From the NCBI GenBank assembly GCA_002686525.1, contig NZDA01000009.1, positions 1-5,883 of the forward strand: a stretch of 5,883 bases of DNA, written 5' to 3'. The notes under the pieces were generated by a model, which did not search any database, was not told where the DNA came from, and was given only the letters and a program-made list of their open reading frames with translations. The stretch comes from Methanobacteriota archaeon (GTDB lineage: Archaea; Thermoplasmatota; Poseidoniia; Poseidoniales; Thalassarchaeaceae). Positions 5,011 through 5,883 of the stretch are shown in pieces. The translations under genes were made by a program, and so were the position numbers. Each line of letters starts with the position of its first letter. Positions within the stretch are counted from its first letter, which is position 1.

Positions 5011-5883
5011 ATGACCATGTCAGAGACAGTAGAATTAGACCGAGAATCGAACCCGCAAGAAGTAAGAGGATACGCATTTTATGATTGGGCTAAATCAGCA
5101 TTTGAAACATCTGTTACTGTAGCAGTACTGCCTGCATGGTATGCTTATCTCTTCTTGAAAGCCAATGGATTAACAACTACAATTGGTTCAATTGAGATGC
5201 AAGGAGATGCGGTATGGTCATTTGCTGTGGCAATTGGGACCCTATTTATTGCTATTATTAGCCCATCTCTTGGCGTAATAGCAGATAGAAGAAGAATAAA
5301 GATGTGGTGGCTGCGTATTCTAACATATGTTGGTGCCGGATCTACTTTCCTTCTAGCATTTGCACCAATTTTACCAATTGAGACCCAATGGTTATGGCTA
5401 ATGGTGTTCTTCATGTTGGCTAATGTGGGACTTAATGGTGCTGGTGTATTCTACAATGCTTTACTCCCTCACATGGGTACTGATGATGAAATGGACAGAA
5501 TTTCAAATTTAGCATTTGCATATGGTTATCTTGGAGGTGGACTTCTTCTTCTTGTTCACCTTGGAATGGTTTTGACTTTGACTGGAGACTGGGTAATCCC
5601 TTTTGTTATGGCGTCATCTGGAATTTGGTGGTATGGTTTTGCATTGGTGACTTTTAAGTGGGTGCCTGAACCTCCAATAGAAAATGAGATGCCATCTTTA
5701 GACTTCATGTCATCAGCAAAATTAGCAATCTCTGAAATTAGAAAAACTCTAAGTGAAATAGAAAAATTCAGGACATTATTCATCTACATGATAGCATATT
5801 TCTTCTTTATCGACGGTATCAACAGCGTGACAGCACTAGGTGGTGTATTTGGCTCCACAGTTCTAGGTATTACTACTGTTGAT
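5011..5883 (+). CDS. UMF1/Atg22-like major facilitator superfamily transporter (partial, 3' end missing)
   Basis: The frame is open from the ATG at 5011 to the last base of the window (291 codons, no stop), so the C-terminal third or so is missing. The family is recognised by GYAFYDWAKSAFETSV (residues 20-35), close to the YDWANSAF signature of UMF1/Atg22-type permeases, and by the MFS loop 2-3 motif SLGVIADRRRIK (86-97). FYNALLPHMG (147-156) with NLAFAYGYLGGG (166-177), and YFFFIDGINSV (263-273) with the conserved D-G in TM7, also fit. Hydrophobic segments lie near 33-50, 66-90, 100-121, 126-150, 166-190, 195-215 and 255-275, which makes TM1-TM6, a cytoplasmic loop and TM7 of an expected twelve. 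Fungal Atg22 exports amino acids from the vacuole; prokaryotic members have mostly unknown substrates, so none is assigned. A second ATG at 5017 is possible. No Shine-Dalgarno sequence is seen. Confidence 0.88.
   Translation, partial: MTMSETVELDRESNPQEVRGYAFYDWAKSAFETSVTVAVLPAWYAYLFLKANGLTTTIGSIEMQGDAVWSFAVAIGTLFIAIISPSLGVIADRRRIKMWWLRILTYVGAGSTFLLAFAPILPIETQWLWLMVFFMLANVGLNGAGVFYNALLPHMGTDDEMDRISNLAFAYGYLGGGLLLLVHLGMVLTLTGDWVIPFVMASSGIWWYGFALVTFKWVPEPPIENEMPSLDFMSSAKLAISEIRKTLSEIEKFRTLFIYMIAYFFFIDGINSVTALGGVFGSTVLGITTVD

Noticed and set aside
5145..5783. Minus-strand open frames at 5145-5414 and 5556-5783
   Set aside because: They are opposite the transporter frame, which carries UMF1/Atg22 motifs without interruption to the window end.

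Overview
This is an AT-rich, gene-dense window that looks like a planktonic archaeon. I infer a marine Euryarchaeota/Thermoplasmatota-type genome such as Poseidoniales (Marine Group II). The grounds are start codons mostly without Shine-Dalgarno sequences, TATA-like boxes about 25-35 nt upstream of several ATGs (as in leaderless archaeal transcripts), very tight gene packing and acidic proteins. The taxonomy is an inference; no rRNA or lineage marker is present.

Layout, left to right. (1) The 5' end of a minus-strand gene for a PqqB-like metallo-beta-lactamase-fold protein, cut by the left edge (1-119). (2) A 99-bp divergent promoter region with an 8-bp inverted repeat. (3) A plus-strand pair: an alpha-oxoamine synthase resembling 2-amino-3-ketobutyrate CoA ligase (219-1400), then 9 bp later a PaaI-like hotdog thioesterase (1410-1835). 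(4) A minus-strand orphan four-helix membrane protein with an acidic tail (1832-2452), whose stop codon overlaps that of the thioesterase. (5) A 152-bp divergent promoter region. (6) Citrate synthase on plus (2605-3774). (7) A minus-strand glycerophosphodiester phosphodiesterase-like protein (3775-4914), stop to stop with citrate synthase and no spacer. (8) A 96-bp divergent promoter region. (9) The first 291 codons of a UMF1/Atg22-like major facilitator transporter (5011 to the right edge).

The genes do not form one pathway. The synthase and thioesterase are probably co-transcribed and both act on acyl-CoA chemistry. Citrate synthase is central carbon metabolism, and the phosphodiesterase and the transporter share a divergent promoter region. 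Every junction is either a divergent promoter region of about 100-150 bp or a convergent junction with no spacer.

The most unusual observation is in the phosphodiesterase. The catalytic His-Arg-Gly motif that normally opens the domain is missing from the N-terminus and instead sits at the extreme C-terminus, as expected for a circularly permuted TIM barrel. I saw no tRNA, rRNA, CRISPR array, insertion sequence or phage gene, and no gene-free stretch longer than 300 bases.
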